NCBI GenBank assembly: GCA_022393335.1
Contig: JAJEKB010021351.1
Location: 1 to 64,000 of the forward strand
Length of the DNA: 64,000 bases
Source of the DNA: Macrotrachela quadricornifera
Lineage: Eukaryota > Rotifera > Eurotatoria > Philodinida > Philodinidae
Direction of reading: 5' to 3'
Shown here one piece after another: positions 21,684 through 35,158 of this stretch; position 1 is the stretch's first letter; the number at the start of each line of letters is the position of its first letter. The position numbers and the translations under genes are program-made. The notes under the pieces were generated by a model, which was not told the origin of the DNA, made no database searches, and saw only the letters and a program-made list of their open reading frames with translations.

Positions 21684-24351
21684 ATGTTTCAGATTAATAC
21701 TATGACTAATAATTCAGATGATATTGACGATAATTCGTGGTTGTATTCAATCATTGATCAATGGTCATGTCCAATGTGCACCTCTTACAATCCTGTAACA
21801 AATTATCCTCATTGTAACGTGTGTCAACAAATAAATCCTCTATCTCTAGAAGATTTTTTAAATATTGATCAATCAAAATCAGTTTGGTCATGTCCACGAT
21901 GTACGCTAAATAATAAAATTAACAATGAACGATGCAAGATTTGTAATACACCAAAACCTGCATCAGTAAATTATTAGTTATAGAAATAATACTGACAGAT
22001 TCTCTTTGTTTTATTACAGAATCATGATGAAAGAGTTCTTATCAATTCAACAGCGACTTCATCAAACACATGTATGTCACTGAATGTTCGCGATCGTCGA
22101 CACAGGAATGAATGTGATGCAGAAAATATATTTCAAGATATAATCAAATATTGTAAAAAGGTATTTGATAGAATCAACTTATATATATCTTTTTTGTTCT
22201 ATTGTAAACAAGCAAATTCATGAGAAATATTTTCTTTATTGGCGAGTTCAAAAATTAATCATTGTAATGAAAGACGTTTAATAGATCATTCAGTAGTAAG
22301 AAATTTATGAGTTGAAGTCTCAAATTGAACATGTATAATATCATTGTAAATCAAGTTATTAAAGTCTTTAAAATTTTGAGTTCTATGACAAAAACAATAG
22401 AAACATATAGGTCATTTTGTACTATTAATGATATTAAAACAAAAAATCATTTTCATGTTATTATATTATTTATTGTATGTAGCATAAAACACATTTCGTT
22501 GATGATCAGTTTTTTCCATCTTCACGATCAATTGGAACAAAATCATTCACAAATGTTTCGCAATGGTTAAGAATCTCAAATGTTGCTCCATTGCCTAAGG
22601 ATGATCCTAAGTTATCATGGACAATTTTTTCATCACCACAACCAAGTGATATTGAACAAGGTGCTTTAGGAAATTGTTGGTTAGTAGCTGCTTTGGCTTT
22701 AGTTTCTGAACGACCTCGATTACTTGAACATATACTTCTAACAAAACAAGTAAATCATGAAGGTGTATATCTTGTACGTATTTGTCACAATGGTTTATGG
22801 AAAACAATTATTGTTGATGATTGTTTTCCATGTACAAAACATAAACATCTTGTATTTACTCAAGCTAAACGTCGTCAATTATATCCTGCATTAATTGAAA
22901 AAGCATGTGCAAAATTATTTGGTTCTTATGCTAGTCTAAGAAGTGGAAACATGCTTGAAGGTCTTCAACTATTGACTGGAGCACCATGCGATTATATTGA
23001 TCTTAAACCATCGCATAATACATTAGAAAAAGATACTATTTGGGCTAGACTTTTAACTGCTTTTGAATCAGGGTAAGTTAAAAGTATTATTTTATAAAAT
23101 GAAAAAAATAGTTCATAAATTTAGACTTTTAATTGGAGTGTCATCAGGTGGAACTGATGTAAGTGCAGAAGAATATAATAGTGTTCATATTCATAAAAAT
23201 CATGCGTTCTCTATTCTTGCCGCTCATACACTCGCCACTAATTCACAACGATATGTTCTCGTTCGTGATCCTCATTCTCGTTCGAAATATACAGAAGATT
23301 CAATGACAGAAGATATTCTTAAACAATTACGTTTAATAAATTCTGCAGATCGTTCTACAGGTGCTTTTTGGATATCATGGTCTCGATTTCTTCGTTATTT
23401 TTCATCAATAACCGTATCAACCTATAATAGTAATCATTTTGATGTACGTGAACAAGGTCAATTTACTCAATCATCTACAGAAGATCTCATCGCTTATCGT
23501 TTTTATGTTCCAGAGTATGTCTATTGCTTTTTATTTTTACTTTTTATGCTTAGATAATTGCTTATAATATCTTTAGAACATCAAAAATTAATATAAGTTT
23601 ATTATATCATCGTCATGATCGAACAACACATAGTTCTCATACACAATCATTCGTTCTATGTGATGCTGACGAATTAGAATCATCTGGTATTGTTGGCAAA
23701 CGTGAGAGTATATTGGTATGTAAACGTGGAGGATTCACATATTGGAGTGATTCATTACGACCTGGCTTTTATGTACTTATACCATTCTCGACCAGTTTTT
23801 GGAATAATAACAAAAAAAATAGAGATTTTACTGTTGTTATTCATTCGAGCGTTCAACTTGATTTAACTATTGAAAATAAATCACCGACATTACTTTCTGA
23901 TTGTCTTATTTCAGCCATTATGAAAAATTACAGTAAGAAAGACGAGGTTTGTCTATTTGTATCACTTGTAAACATTATTTTCAATAATAATATCTTTCGT
24001 TTTTTTTCTTAGAAAACGAAAGCTGCATTCTATAATACATCAAAACATTCAGGATCGAAGATATTCATTGCTGAAAATTCATCAATAACAGAGTTTCTAC
24101 GTCTTGACATTGATATAAAGGTTGCAAAAAATGTTCGCCATTCTCGATTCTCTCACCTTCCTTATGATACACATGATTGTATTCCACCACGTCATCGTCA
24201 AATTATATTTATTACAGATTGGACTGATGAAAATAATGAAACATCTTATTTAAATTATTCCTATTCGTATAAACATAGCACTCGACAAACTGATTCAGAA
24301 CCATCGATTAATATTACTAAATTTGATCTTCATTCACCACGAGCATTTTAA
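21684..24351 (+). CDS. Calpain-15 (SOL)-like cysteine protease
   Basis: Six exons: 21684-21965, 22020-22160, 22483-23072, 23125-23514, 23577-23946 and 24013-24351; 2112 nt, 703 residues, frame intact. Two RanBP2-type zinc fingers come first (about 26-50 WSCPMCTSYN...CNVC and 67-92 WSCPRCTLNN...CKIC), then FVDDQFFP and a calpain protease core. This order, the QWLR/PSDIEQGALGNCW signature and the C-terminal extension match calpain-15/small optic lobes. Members are intracellular; fly SOL acts in neural development. Catalytic C206 (LGNCWLV) and H364 (KNHAFSIL) are present. The third catalytic position, normally Asn in RNPW, is Asp386 in VRDPHSR, and the following Trp is His, so activity may be altered. 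Exon 3 was joined from exon 2 over a 322-bp intron; a small extra exon near 22212 cannot be excluded. ATG 21702 is an alternative start. A hAT-like element ends just upstream. Confidence 0.87.
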
Positions 24352-25446
24352 CTTTATACAAGATGATCCGTAAATAATTAAGTGATAAGATATTCAAATA
24401 TTTCCTCTTTGGTTCAATCACATAGACTGATTTTTTGATCGATAGGAAAACTTTACTCAACATTTCTTTTCATATGAATAATGTAGGTAAAGATTACTAT
24501 TAAGGATGACAAATAAATGTGAAGCATTCTATTTATCATCTGAATAAATGACAAGAAAAATCAAAAACATTTTTAACTAATTACTTATGTAAATTTTCTC
24601 TACATACATCAATGTTATATCATTTATAAAATTTATTTTGATTTCTTCTGGTTATTCTCTTAGATAACAACTGCAAATTATTATTAAACTGAAGTGAAGA
24701 TGTTTGAATTTCATATCAGCGAGTTATTTATGGACTAGTTGTATATTCAATAGTATAACTAAATTTTTATAGATCATATTTAAAAGAAGATTAAAATTCT
24801 TTTAAAGTGTACTAGTTGTTGAAATACAGTAAACTTCTAACTATAATTAGGACTCATATGTCACGAAAATATACAACCAAAATTTTCGATATTTATATAA
24901 TGATCAATATCAATATCAAACTTCAATCCTTAAAAAGAGTATATACTATTCATATGTATCGTGATGAACAATAAATCATTAAGTTAGTAATAATCTAGAA
25001 ATAGAAACAGTCTGTATTATGATTGTTTTATTGAAATCTTTGTTAGTTACGTATATATGAACTTTCAGATGTTATAATCGAAGACAAAAACTAATGAAAA
25101 AACTTTCATGTAATTTAATACGTCATTCCAAAGGAGTAATACGCTTCAGACTGACTGAAATAATATTAAAAAATAACAACAAATAAAAATTAATCAATTT
25201 AGCTGATTATAAGAGCATTAGACAGCAAGGTTTCTATCAATAAATAGTAGTTCGAATGCTAACATACATTATAGATAGAATCGTTTAAACAGTTAAAAAA
25301 GTTATAATTATTAATATATTTTTCATCATGATAAATAATAATTAAGTCAGTTAAGCATGATGAATATTACGAATAAAGTTATTTAAATGATAATATTTTT
25401 TCTTTATATAAATATCAAATTTATTTGAATAAGTAGAATTATGAAA
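24352..25446. other. Intergenic region
   Basis: AT-rich, between the convergent calpain and GPCR genes; nothing recognised. Confidence 0.4.
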
Positions 25447-26469
25447 TCAAAATAACCATTTACATTTTATTTTTCTTTCTATTACTTTAATTAGATCGAT
25501 AAGTGGTTTTCGAAATACATTTCCACCGGTTAATGTATAAACATAAAATGGCATTCCATTTGCTAAAAATGTAAGAATAATAACAAAACTATAGAAAAAT
25601 TCATCAGTTGCTTGTTGAAGTTCAGTTTTATATGCATTATAACCAAATGTTGTATACAATTTTTGAATAGCATGTGGTGATGTAAGTAGAAAAAGTATAA
25701 TAACTTGTCCAAGAAGCATTATAAGTAATTGTCGATCATTTTTTCTTCGTCGAAATTGATTACCTGAGAATTTTTTTGTTGATATTCTTATACTATTTAA
25801 TTTTATAATATTTGCATTTTGAATACGAATTCGTTTTTGACGAATATTTAAAACAATTAATAAACCAAATACAATCATTAATCCAAGTGGTAATAATATA
25901 ATAATACAAGAATAAATAAGATCAGTTACAAGACGACATATCATTGTTTGACCATAACATTTATTTGGACCACCTATTTGATTAACATCATAACAATAAA
26001 GTAAATATCCATTGAGAATAAAAGAAAATAATATAACAATTATGATATTTCGTTGAGCATTTTTTAATGTACTCATTTGTCGTCGACGAACATTAACACA
26101 TGATGATAACCATCGATCAATAGTTGCTAATAGAATAAACCATAAAAAATTTGTTCTTGAAACATAAATAAAAAATGTACGAATTTTACAAAGCCATCCA
26201 ATAGTATCTGTTGGATCAACAGACCAACCAGCCATAAGACGAGTAGGAAGACCTACTAGAATAGCTACGAGACCAGCGAAAGATGAAACATTAAAAAATA
26301 AAGCACATGAATTTGAACGAAGTGATCGATGTGATAATATAAGAATATTAAGTAAATTTCCAATAACACCAAAAGTTAAAATTATAATAGTGACATACTG
26401 ATCAAGTTGTTGTGTGATATTATTCAATAATATGATACGACTTTCATTCGACGAACCCATTGAAATCAT
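25447..26469 (-). CDS. Rhodopsin-type G-protein-coupled receptor, orphan
   Basis: A single exon of 340 residues with seven hydrophobic spans: about 25-46, 56-77, 93-117, 140-160, 180-208, 246-268 and 291-314. Class A marks are G37-N38 in TM1 (GVIGNLLNIL), C94 at the top of TM3 paired with a cysteine in loop 2 (C171 or C178), and DRW (118-120) in place of DRY. The TM7 NPxxY motif is replaced by NGMPFYVY. The N-terminus has two N-glycosylation sequons (NES, NIT). Loop 3 is strongly basic (RRRKND). It should sit in the plasma membrane and couple to G proteins. Large sets of intronless receptors of this type are known in rotifers and other lophotrochozoans; the ligand cannot be told, a small neuropeptide being a guess. 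Confidence 0.85.
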   Translation of the reverse strand: MISMGSSNESRIILLNNITQQLDQYVTIIILTFGVIGNLLNILILSHRSLRSNSCALFFNVSSFAGLVAILVGLPTRLMAGWSVDPTDTIGWLCKIRTFFIYVSRTNFLWFILLATIDRWLSSCVNVRRRQMSTLKNAQRNIIIVILFSFILNGYLLYCYDVNQIGGPNKCYGQTMICRLVTDLIYSCIIILLPLGLMIVFGLLIVLNIRQKRIRIQNANIIKLNSIRISTKKFSGNQFRRRKNDRQLLIMLLGQVIILFLLTSPHAIQKLYTTFGYNAYKTELQQATDEFFYSFVIILTFLANGMPFYVYTLTGGNVFRKPLIDLIKVIERKIKCKWLF

Positions 26470-27836
26470 AACTTAATATATACAATAATTTTTCCTTCGT
26501 GTTAAAGATTATATTTTTGAGAGACTAACATTGACATGCATTTAGAGATAAATAAATATTAGTTAGAACATGGTATTAAAATCCATATATATATGTCACG
26601 CTATTGATAAATATTTTTACTTTAGAGAAATAAATTTCGTTAACATTATACTTGTTGCCATTTAAAATCTATTACTAAATTAAATTGTATTTAACTATTT
26701 TTATTTTAATTACATTCAAAAATGCTATTCAAGATACATTTTCATCAATCTAAGTATTAATAATATAATAATACTAAAAGAAAAAACAGTCAACATTTTT
26801 TTTTCATAATCGGATTATAAACTAGTCTAGATAATTATTAAATAAATTATTTGAGTGAAATGTTGGTTAAAAAAAAACAGAGAAAAATATGATAAATATA
26901 AATATACTGACCCTGATATATATAAAATAAAACTACGAAGTTTGTAAAACTATTGAAGAATTTTTGTTGGATCATCTATCTAATAATCCATAAGATAGTT
27001 AAGAAGATCATAAAAAAAATATCAAAACACGTCAATAATTAGAAATTTGTAAGTAAAATGTATATGAATTTGAACGAATAGATGATCATGATAAGATGAA
27101 AACATGAACCAAAATTACTCGGTATAACGAAGATAAAACGATTCAATACCGCTCATCTAAGAGTGTTGATGAAGAAACGAATACTCCTTTTGTTTTTATG
27201 TTACAACGAGCTAAAATTGGTTTGTTATTGCACATTAATTTATGCGAGTCTGTTTTTAATGATTATAGAAAGAGTGAAATTGATACTTAAAGCAAGAAAT
27301 TTTTACTCAACATGTCAAAAGATAAGAAATAAATTTGTTGCACTCTAAATAGTTGATTGTTTTTTTTCAAAAATGAAGTCAAAAAGGTAACAGATAAATC
27401 AGACATTGAAGTGCAAGCCTGGCTTAAAATGATTTAAAAGGCTTCAACTGCTTTTATGAAGTTGGAAGTCGATTTAAATTTAGCTCTTACTTATCCTCTT
27501 TGAATAAGGTACTTAACATATTTTTTTTAAATTCTTGTAGAACGCAAAAATAAAATAGATGAAGCAAACAATTTTTAATTAATAATTCAAAATCGTATGA
27601 TCATTATTAAATTAGTTTACAATGATACAATATGAACAGATGGAAAAAGATAATATAATCTAGACGTTTGTACTTGTTAGAAAAGTTCTTGCTTTTGTTT
27701 AAGTAGCAGCATTCGTATATATTTAGATCGTTTATTATCCACCTAAAAAAAAGATGAGTAGAATCACATTGAATAAAATTAAAAAAAAAGTCGACAAAAT
27801 CTAAATATTTTTACCGATATTGGCTAAAAAAAACAT
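26470..27836. other. Intergenic region
   Basis: AT-rich; the 5' flank of the GPCR and the 3' flank of the third NHL gene. The 61-codon frame at 27163-27348 is not supported. Confidence 0.4.
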
Positions 27837-29661
27837 TTACTCACTTGTAACACAAGGTGATGCCGGTAACTGAACTGTAAATTTTTGTATTCGATTGTTA
27901 CCATGGTCACTAACATATAAATTGCCATATTTATCAAATTTTAAATCTCTCGGTTGGTACAATTGATTGCTGGCAGTTCCTGATGTTCCTGCACAACCAA
28001 TAATACATGTACCACCAACTGCATAATCGGTTGTCCATTTCATAATTCGATGATTTCCATAATCTGCTATATAGATATATCTATCAAAAAGAAAATAGAA
28101 ACATTATTTTGATCGTTAAGTTTATTTAACTAATCGACTACATTGAATTACTTAAATGAATTTCAAAATTTATAAATCAACATATGAGAAACTATCTCTT
28201 TAATACATAATTTTGTTTAGAACAGATAATAATAAAATTATTGAAAAAATATATGTAATCTATTCAATCATCCTCGACTACATTTCAACATACCCATTAT
28301 TGTCAACAACAATTGCCATAGGATTGGCTAGTTGATTAGAACTTGAACCAGATGAACCGTTAATACCTGCTACAATGGTTCCATTTCTCGATCCAGATGG
28401 ATATTTCATGATACGCTGATTTCCATTATCAGCTACATACAATGTATTATTTCCATCCATGAAATTTCCATATGGATTAGATAACTGATCGTTTGCAGAG
28501 CCCGATGGACTGCCACCAGCTAATATTATTCCGATAGATGAATAAGGAGTATATTTAACAACTCGATTATAATCTGAATCTGTGACATAAATATTATTAT
28601 TAACATCAATATGTAAATCTCGCATCTGTCCTAATGGAGTGGATGAACTATTTGAAAATAATGTGATACCTGTTGTAGAACCAATAACAAATTTTTGAAT
28701 TCTATAATTATCACTATCAGCAACAATGATAGCGCCAGATTGATCAATAGCAACACCTTTTATTTTATTTAACTGTTGTGGATCATTTCCAGCAGTATTA
28801 TTGCCTGCAACAATGATTCCAGTATTAGTATTAGGAGAATATTTGACTATTCGATGATTATCTCGATCAGCTATGAATAATGTATCATTATTGTCAATAA
28901 AAATGCTTACAGGAGTATTTAATGATCTTAAATCAGATCCAATACTACCATTTTGATTACCAGCTACTGTTAATCCAGTTTGATTCCATGTAGCACATGT
29001 TGGAATCGTCAATGCATAAATACCAGATGGAGTATCTGAAATTTAGATTAAGAAATAAATGTAGAATATATATATTGGAGAAAAAAAAGGGAAAATACAG
29101 ACAAGTGATTGTTGCAGTTGTTACGGTCGTTGTTACTGTTGAACTTGTTTTCACTGTTGTACTCATTTCTGGCATGTAAATAAGAATAAAAAATATATTG
29201 AATACTAGAATATATCCAAAAAAGAATTTGAGGAATACATATATAGAAATTAGACAGATGTTTTTTTAATAACAAAAAAAAACAATATATCTTATTTCTT
29301 AGTATGATGATAAATGTCCAAAAAATGATCTTGGAGATATTGAAACTATGATTAAAAAAAAACTTCAAAAATTATTTACCCATTTTTGGTTTTGTTAACC
29401 ATAGTGCAAGTGCAATAATTAATGCCAAACAACCTAATAGTATGCCTAATAACAGACCTTTAACCAAATATGACCATGATAAATATAATTGATATAAAAA
29501 ATTGCTTCTATAAAGTCATAATACATAAGATTTATTATTTGAAATTATTACTTGTAATCCTACTTTTGTTCTTTTATTCTAATAGGTTCTAGAAATGAAT
29601 CTTGACGTTGAATGAATACAGGTTGCGAAATCGACCAGTCACTCCATTGACGACTTCGCAT
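27837..29661 (-). CDS. NHL-repeat type II membrane protein with Thr-rich stalk
   Basis: Five exons: 29661-29564, 29507-29380, 29168-29103, 29035-28294 and 28080-27837; 1278 nt, 425 residues, frame intact. The short cytosolic tail (MRSRQWSDWSISQPVF...) leads to a membrane span at about 50-69 (LLLGILLGCLALIIALALW). A tiny 66-nt exon encodes a Thr/Ser/Val stalk (STTVKTSSTVTTTVTTATIT), probably O-glycosylated. Six NHL repeats follow: LFIADRDNHRIVKY, IIVADSDNYRIQKF, IYVTDSDYNRVVKY, LYVADNGNQRIMKY, IYIADYGNHRIMKW and LYVSDHGNNRIQKF. The plan is the same as the tandem pair at 3-8 kb, but exon structure and tail differ, so it is a more distant relative. The donor of exon 3 (GTCTGT) is non-typical though the frame supports it. 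Confidence 0.87.
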
Positions 29662-30290
29662 AGCTATTGTCCTTAATAATATTTCTTTTTTTAAAAAGAA
29701 ATTTAAGTGCAATGTTCGGTCTTCTATGTTATATATATATATATATATATTTATTTAGTTTCGCCCAACATCCCTTACTTAGAGAAAAAAATACAATAAA
29801 ATGTAATTTACATATTATTATAATGAATTTTTAATATCTAGTTTCAATACATCAGACATAGCGAAAAGCATATTTTCACTCTCAAGTATTCATCTAATTT
29901 TATTTCAGTTTGAGTGGTACTGAAATTAAAAAATTTCTAATATTCAAACCAGGTATTAATAAATATATTTTTTTTTTGTTAAATTTTCTGAAAATATAAA
30001 TGTTGTAAAGATACACAGTAATCTTGTGTGCGAAGCATTAGCAATAAATTCTATAATAAGATATCTTAAATAAAAAGATTTAGTCTAAGAACTTTTTTCA
30101 TTCCTTCTGTTCTGTCTTGTTTGCAAGCAACAATTTTTCTCTTCAAAACAAATGTTTCATGATTCAATATATATATAATGATAGAGTAAAAGAATAAAAT
30201 AAAAAAATAACAAGAAAGGAAGTATGCACATGTGAGTAAAAGCTGCATATAAAACATTTTTTTCTAGTTCTTTTACCGTTTATATTTACA
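29662..30290. other. Divergent intergenic region
   Basis: Lies between the minus-strand NHL gene and the plus-strand FEM-1 gene, so it should hold both promoters. It includes an (AT)n run near 29731-29750. No specific sites are claimed. Confidence 0.4.
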
Positions 30291-32267
30291 ATGGAATTCA
30301 ATGGTATGTCTGAGAATGAATTTATTGATTTATTATTATCGGCTACTCGTCAAGGAGATGTCAATACATTAGAACATCATTTATTAACAATAACAAATCC
30401 TAATTTATATTTAAATCGTGTATATGATGAAGTGCATTTACAAAAATGTACATTATTGACGATTGCATGTTTGAATGGACATAAGGATGTAATACGTATG
30501 TTGCTTTATCGTTTCAAACCAGATCTTGAAATATTAAATAATGTTATTGTTGGAGATATAAATTCAAATCGACAAATATTTTTCAATGTTTCAGTTCTAT
30601 GGACAGCAGCATCAATGAATAATTTTGAAATACTAATATTACTTGTTGAACATGGAGCTAACGTAAATCATACAACTAAAACAAATTCAACACCATTACG
30701 TGGTGCTTGTTTTAATGGTAATGTTGATATGGCTCGATATTTGATTAAAAATGGTGCTGATGTACATATTGCTAAACAAAATAATGATACAAATTTAATG
30801 GTGAGCGTATGTCATAAACATTTAGATATGGCTAGTTATCTTGTTAAAGAATTAGGATGTGATGTGAATGTATGTGATAACGATGGTCATTCACCATTAT
30901 TCGATGCTGTTATTTGTGGATCATTTGAATTAGTAGAATTTTTATTAAAACATGGAGCTTGTAATTTTCGAGCAATTAGTGATCAAATGTCTCCATTAAT
31001 GTGGGCAGCAGAGAAAAGACGTTCAGATCTTGTAGATGCTATTGCTTGTCATTGTTCTTTATTGGAACGAATTCAAGCTGAAGAATTACTCGCTAGTGCT
31101 TTTATCTGTGGCTCAAATGGTATTCGTACTCTTGATCAATCATTTGAACATTTTTATCATGCACTTGAACTTCGATTAATTCATAATCATCCAAAATCTC
31201 TAAGATTAACTACTCATAAAATTTTTGATAATCGACAAGAATGTCAAACAATTGATGAATTAAATGCAATTCAATCGAATTTTGATAGTATGTATGTTGA
31301 AGCTTTACTTGTACGTGAACGTTTACTTGGACCAAATAATGGAGAATATCGTTATTCCTTATGTTATCGTGGTGCTATACTAGCTGATAATGGGCAGCAT
31401 TATGAAGCACTTGTTTATTGGATGTATGAACTTGACTTATGTCAACAATATTCAATTTCACTTGATTCAAAACATCTACGGCGCTTTATATCATTTTTTA
31501 GCAGAATGTTACATAAAACCAAATCTATACCAATGGAATTTTTATTTCATATAATAGGAGTAATAATGGAAGAACTTGAACATAATAAAGAAAAATTTAA
31601 TTACAACTTGTGTACTTTACTTTTTCTAGTAACAATCATGAGTCAGGTAAGAATTCTATTTACATATATACACTTTTATTCTATTTAAAAAGTATTTTCT
31701 CTAGATTTTAACAAAAAATACTATCACTGCTACGGATTTGAGATTGTTATATCGTCAACTTCATTCGATCAATCATCATCAATATACTACATTAGGTTCG
31801 AAGATGTCTCTATTACATCTGAGCTTGGACGATCAAACAATGGTAGATGACTATCATATAAAACGTATCTGCAAGTGCGTTGTGTAACAAACAAAACTTT
31901 GAAGTGTATATTTTATTGCAGATATCCATGTTTCCAAACAGCTCGTATACTTTTACAATGTGGTGCTGATGTAAATGCATTAGATGCATTACGCAATACA
32001 CCAATGCATGTGATCGCTTCTAACAAATCAACATGTGATAAATCTATATTAAATCTTCTTTGTAATGCTGGTGTTCATTTGGATTATGTCAATGCATTAG
32101 AACAGACATCGATTGATATAGCAACAAATTTGGATATTAAACAACACTTACAAAGCAAAATGAAACTTAGTTTAAAATGCTTATGTGCACGTTTAATTCG
32201 AAAGAAAAATATACCATTTCAAGATAAATTCCCTATTTCATTGATTAACTTTATAGAAAAACATTAA
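30291..32267 (+). CDS. FEM-1 homologue, CUL2 ubiquitin-ligase substrate receptor
   Basis: Three exons: 30291-31646, 31705-31874 and 31922-32267; 1872 nt, 623 residues, frame intact. N-terminal ankyrin repeats cover about 15-260 (TLLTIACLNGHKDVIRMLL, LWTAASMNNFEILILLVEHGA, TPLRGACFNGNVDMARYL, SPLFDAVICGSFELVEFLL). A TPR-like helical region with LVRERLLGPNN...YRYSLCYRGA is diagnostic of the FEM-1 family. Two further ankyrin repeats (ILLQCGADVNALDALRNTPM) precede a C-terminal VHL-box-like end (LKCLCARLI, IPFQDKFPISL). FEM-1 proteins bind C-terminal Arg or other degrons and bridge them to CUL2-Elongin B/C for ubiquitination; in nematodes FEM-1 works in sex determination. In an organism thought to be asexual the degron-reader role is the relevant one. 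The closest FEM1A/B/C type is not resolved. Confidence 0.92.
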
Positions 32268-35158
32268 TTATTAACAAATAGAAGTAATATTTTCATTAAT
32301 TTAAACACAACAATTACATCTGACTGACTTTGTTTATATATATAACTAACGAAGAATTTTAACGTTTCCTTGATCTAGCAAGGAAATTGATTTTTTAATA
32401 AATAAAAATTAAAAATATTTTTTTTCTTAAAACACAGAATAAAAACTTTTCGAAAATTAACAATGGTAACTAATGCAATACTATTGTAGATATAGATATT
32501 TCATCCTAAAGATATTTTCCTGAAGATAGTTTTTCAAAGATAAAAGGAATCGATTTTAATACCGTTGAATGAATTCATGATCGACTATAGATCTGGAAGG
32601 ATATGATTAATCCTATATAATATACCTTCTTTTAATTAATTAGTTCATTACTAAATCCATTGATTAGTACATTGGATGGTTATCAACTTAGTTAGTTATC
32701 ATATGGTTTGTTGATGAAACATGGCTGAGTATTACTTGCTCCATCATTTGTTAAAAATTGTAATGAATAAAACAAAAAAGGTGTTTCACATAGATCCATG
32801 TATACATATGTCTTTACCATTGAATAATCATTAGAATGAATAATTATTTGGTACAATGGAAGATCTGTATTGCTCTCAAAAAAAAGTTTGTTCAATAGTT
32901 TTAGTGAATCAAAAGAAAAGAGAAATACTCGAGTTTGTTGTCAATTGAAACTAGTTAATGGCAATAAATTCACAGAGAGAACATTTTCAATATTTTTAAT
33001 TTCTACTTTCTAATATTTGTTACGCTGAATGAATATGTATTAAAAATAAACATTTGTTTTTCGAATTCTTTGTAAAATCATAAGTAAAAAGTCCATATCA
33101 ATTAATATGTTGCACTCAAAATGTTTTGCTTAATGTATAAGAATATTCAAGTAGATCTTGGAAAGTCAAATGTGAATGTTGAGTCTTTGAAATCATTGTC
33201 ATATTTCGCATCTATTCTTGATGATACGAAGAAAGAATATTTATCCAATTGATAATTTCTAACAAACTATGCTCATCAGGATTGCGACTGCTCGGCGCTA
33301 GAAAATTTTAAAAAAAATGCTTAAGTTTGGAAATCAATAGGATAATTAAGAAAATATTTTGGAAGTATACATATTTCTACATAAATCTATATGTTTGTGC
33401 CTTTTGTTCTGCAAAAATAAGTCGATAAGTGTCTAGAACTCGAAGAGAAAATCGCACAGCAAATGAACTTTATTTTGGAATTTCCAAATCGATCCAAGTA
33501 TTCATTGATGAATGAACAATTTTCAATTGTATGAATTCATTAATAGTCCTGTTCAATGTCTGGAAACATCTATTGAACAGTAGTAGAAAACAAAACAAAG
33601 AACAATAGAGACTTATAATTCTCATGGGATAAAATATCTTTTGACAGTCATTGCTAAGAGCTTATAACAGATAAAGTTATACGGTTTTGTAATAGTTTTT
33701 ACATACATACATTTATCTTTATCTATTTCTTGTTTCTTATGTATGTGAGAGCAAGAAACATCATGAAGAAAATAGAGAAGAATTTTTATTTTTCAGACTT
33801 TGAACATTTCTTACTTACTAATCCTATGATCTTCTGCATCCAATACTTCTAGTTTTTTCCATTTCAGAAAATTAATTGGTTCTATTATGAAAAACTTTTT
33901 GAAAAATTTTCTACTATTAAATTTAAAATAAAAATAAACTTTTAATTGGATTTCAATCAAATTATTTCGTTAGACGATAGTTAATATAACAACTGGAAAG
34001 AAACAATAAATCTATCTGATTCAATAGATATGCATTAAACTTTGTCAAGATTAATTTCATTTGCATTGATAATTCTGTTAGAACTAAACATTACAGATAA
34101 CAAAGTAAAGAAAAATTCGGAAATAAATATTGTATCAATACTACCAAAAATTGAAAAATAATAACAATAGAGAAGACTATAAAGTCAACTACAGCCAAAT
34201 CTATTGGTCAATGTATATTTGTTAAAATAACATCGGTTTATATTGATTATATTTATGCAAAACTATAGGTCAATACAAAGAGAATTGCTATTATATTGAA
34301 ATACATATTGTAATTTACATGAACAAGATACTATGTATACGGTTCGATCTTGTTTTTAAGACTCTTACAAAAGTTGATCTTATCTATTTCGATTGTCATT
34401 AGTTTTGAACAGCATTAATTTACTGAATGCTAAAAGTACCAAAATACTCCCAATACCGTAAATATCTGGCTGTATCTTATACATGACAATATTTTATTTA
34501 TATTTCTTAATTTTTAGTTCGTAAGAACAAAAAGAAAATACTAACAACAGAAAAGTTCGTAATCTTTTTTGGTTATCCTCTATAACCGATTGTTCAGATA
34601 AATATCCTAATCAACTCATCATTTATTTCAGCAAGAATAAAATATGACTATTTTTTCATTAAATGTTGCTTTTTAAATTATACATCTTTGTAAAAATATG
34701 TTTGTAATTTTTATTCCGGAATTAATTCTTTGAAAAATACAGTTGATACAAAAGGTTTTCTGATGATTTTTAAAATTGCTTGTTAAAAACAAAGTTCATC
34801 CATTTAGATTAAAAAAACAGGAACAATACTGCGAAAAAAGGTATTGTCATTCGACAATAATAATTAGCAACTCCATCGGTGCATTCATGAGATGTTATTA
34901 TATACAAAAAATTTCACCGTATTTTTTTTAGCATATTACAAACTAAATACCATCGATAGTTAAAATACAAAACAGATCAAATTAGATCTGTAAATCAAAA
35001 ACATATTTAAAATTAAAGTAGACTTTCTATAGCTCCAATAGTGCTGATATCAAATATATTTATAGTTTCTTTTTAATAATAACGTGTCATGAGTCATATT
35101 TGATTACGTAGAAAGAAAGATATATCAAAGATGACACGTGTATCGATCATTATTCTTT
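32268..35158. other. Long intergenic region
   Basis: About 2.9 kb without a recognisable gene or repeat. The minus frame at 32692-32895 has no support. Confidence 0.35.
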
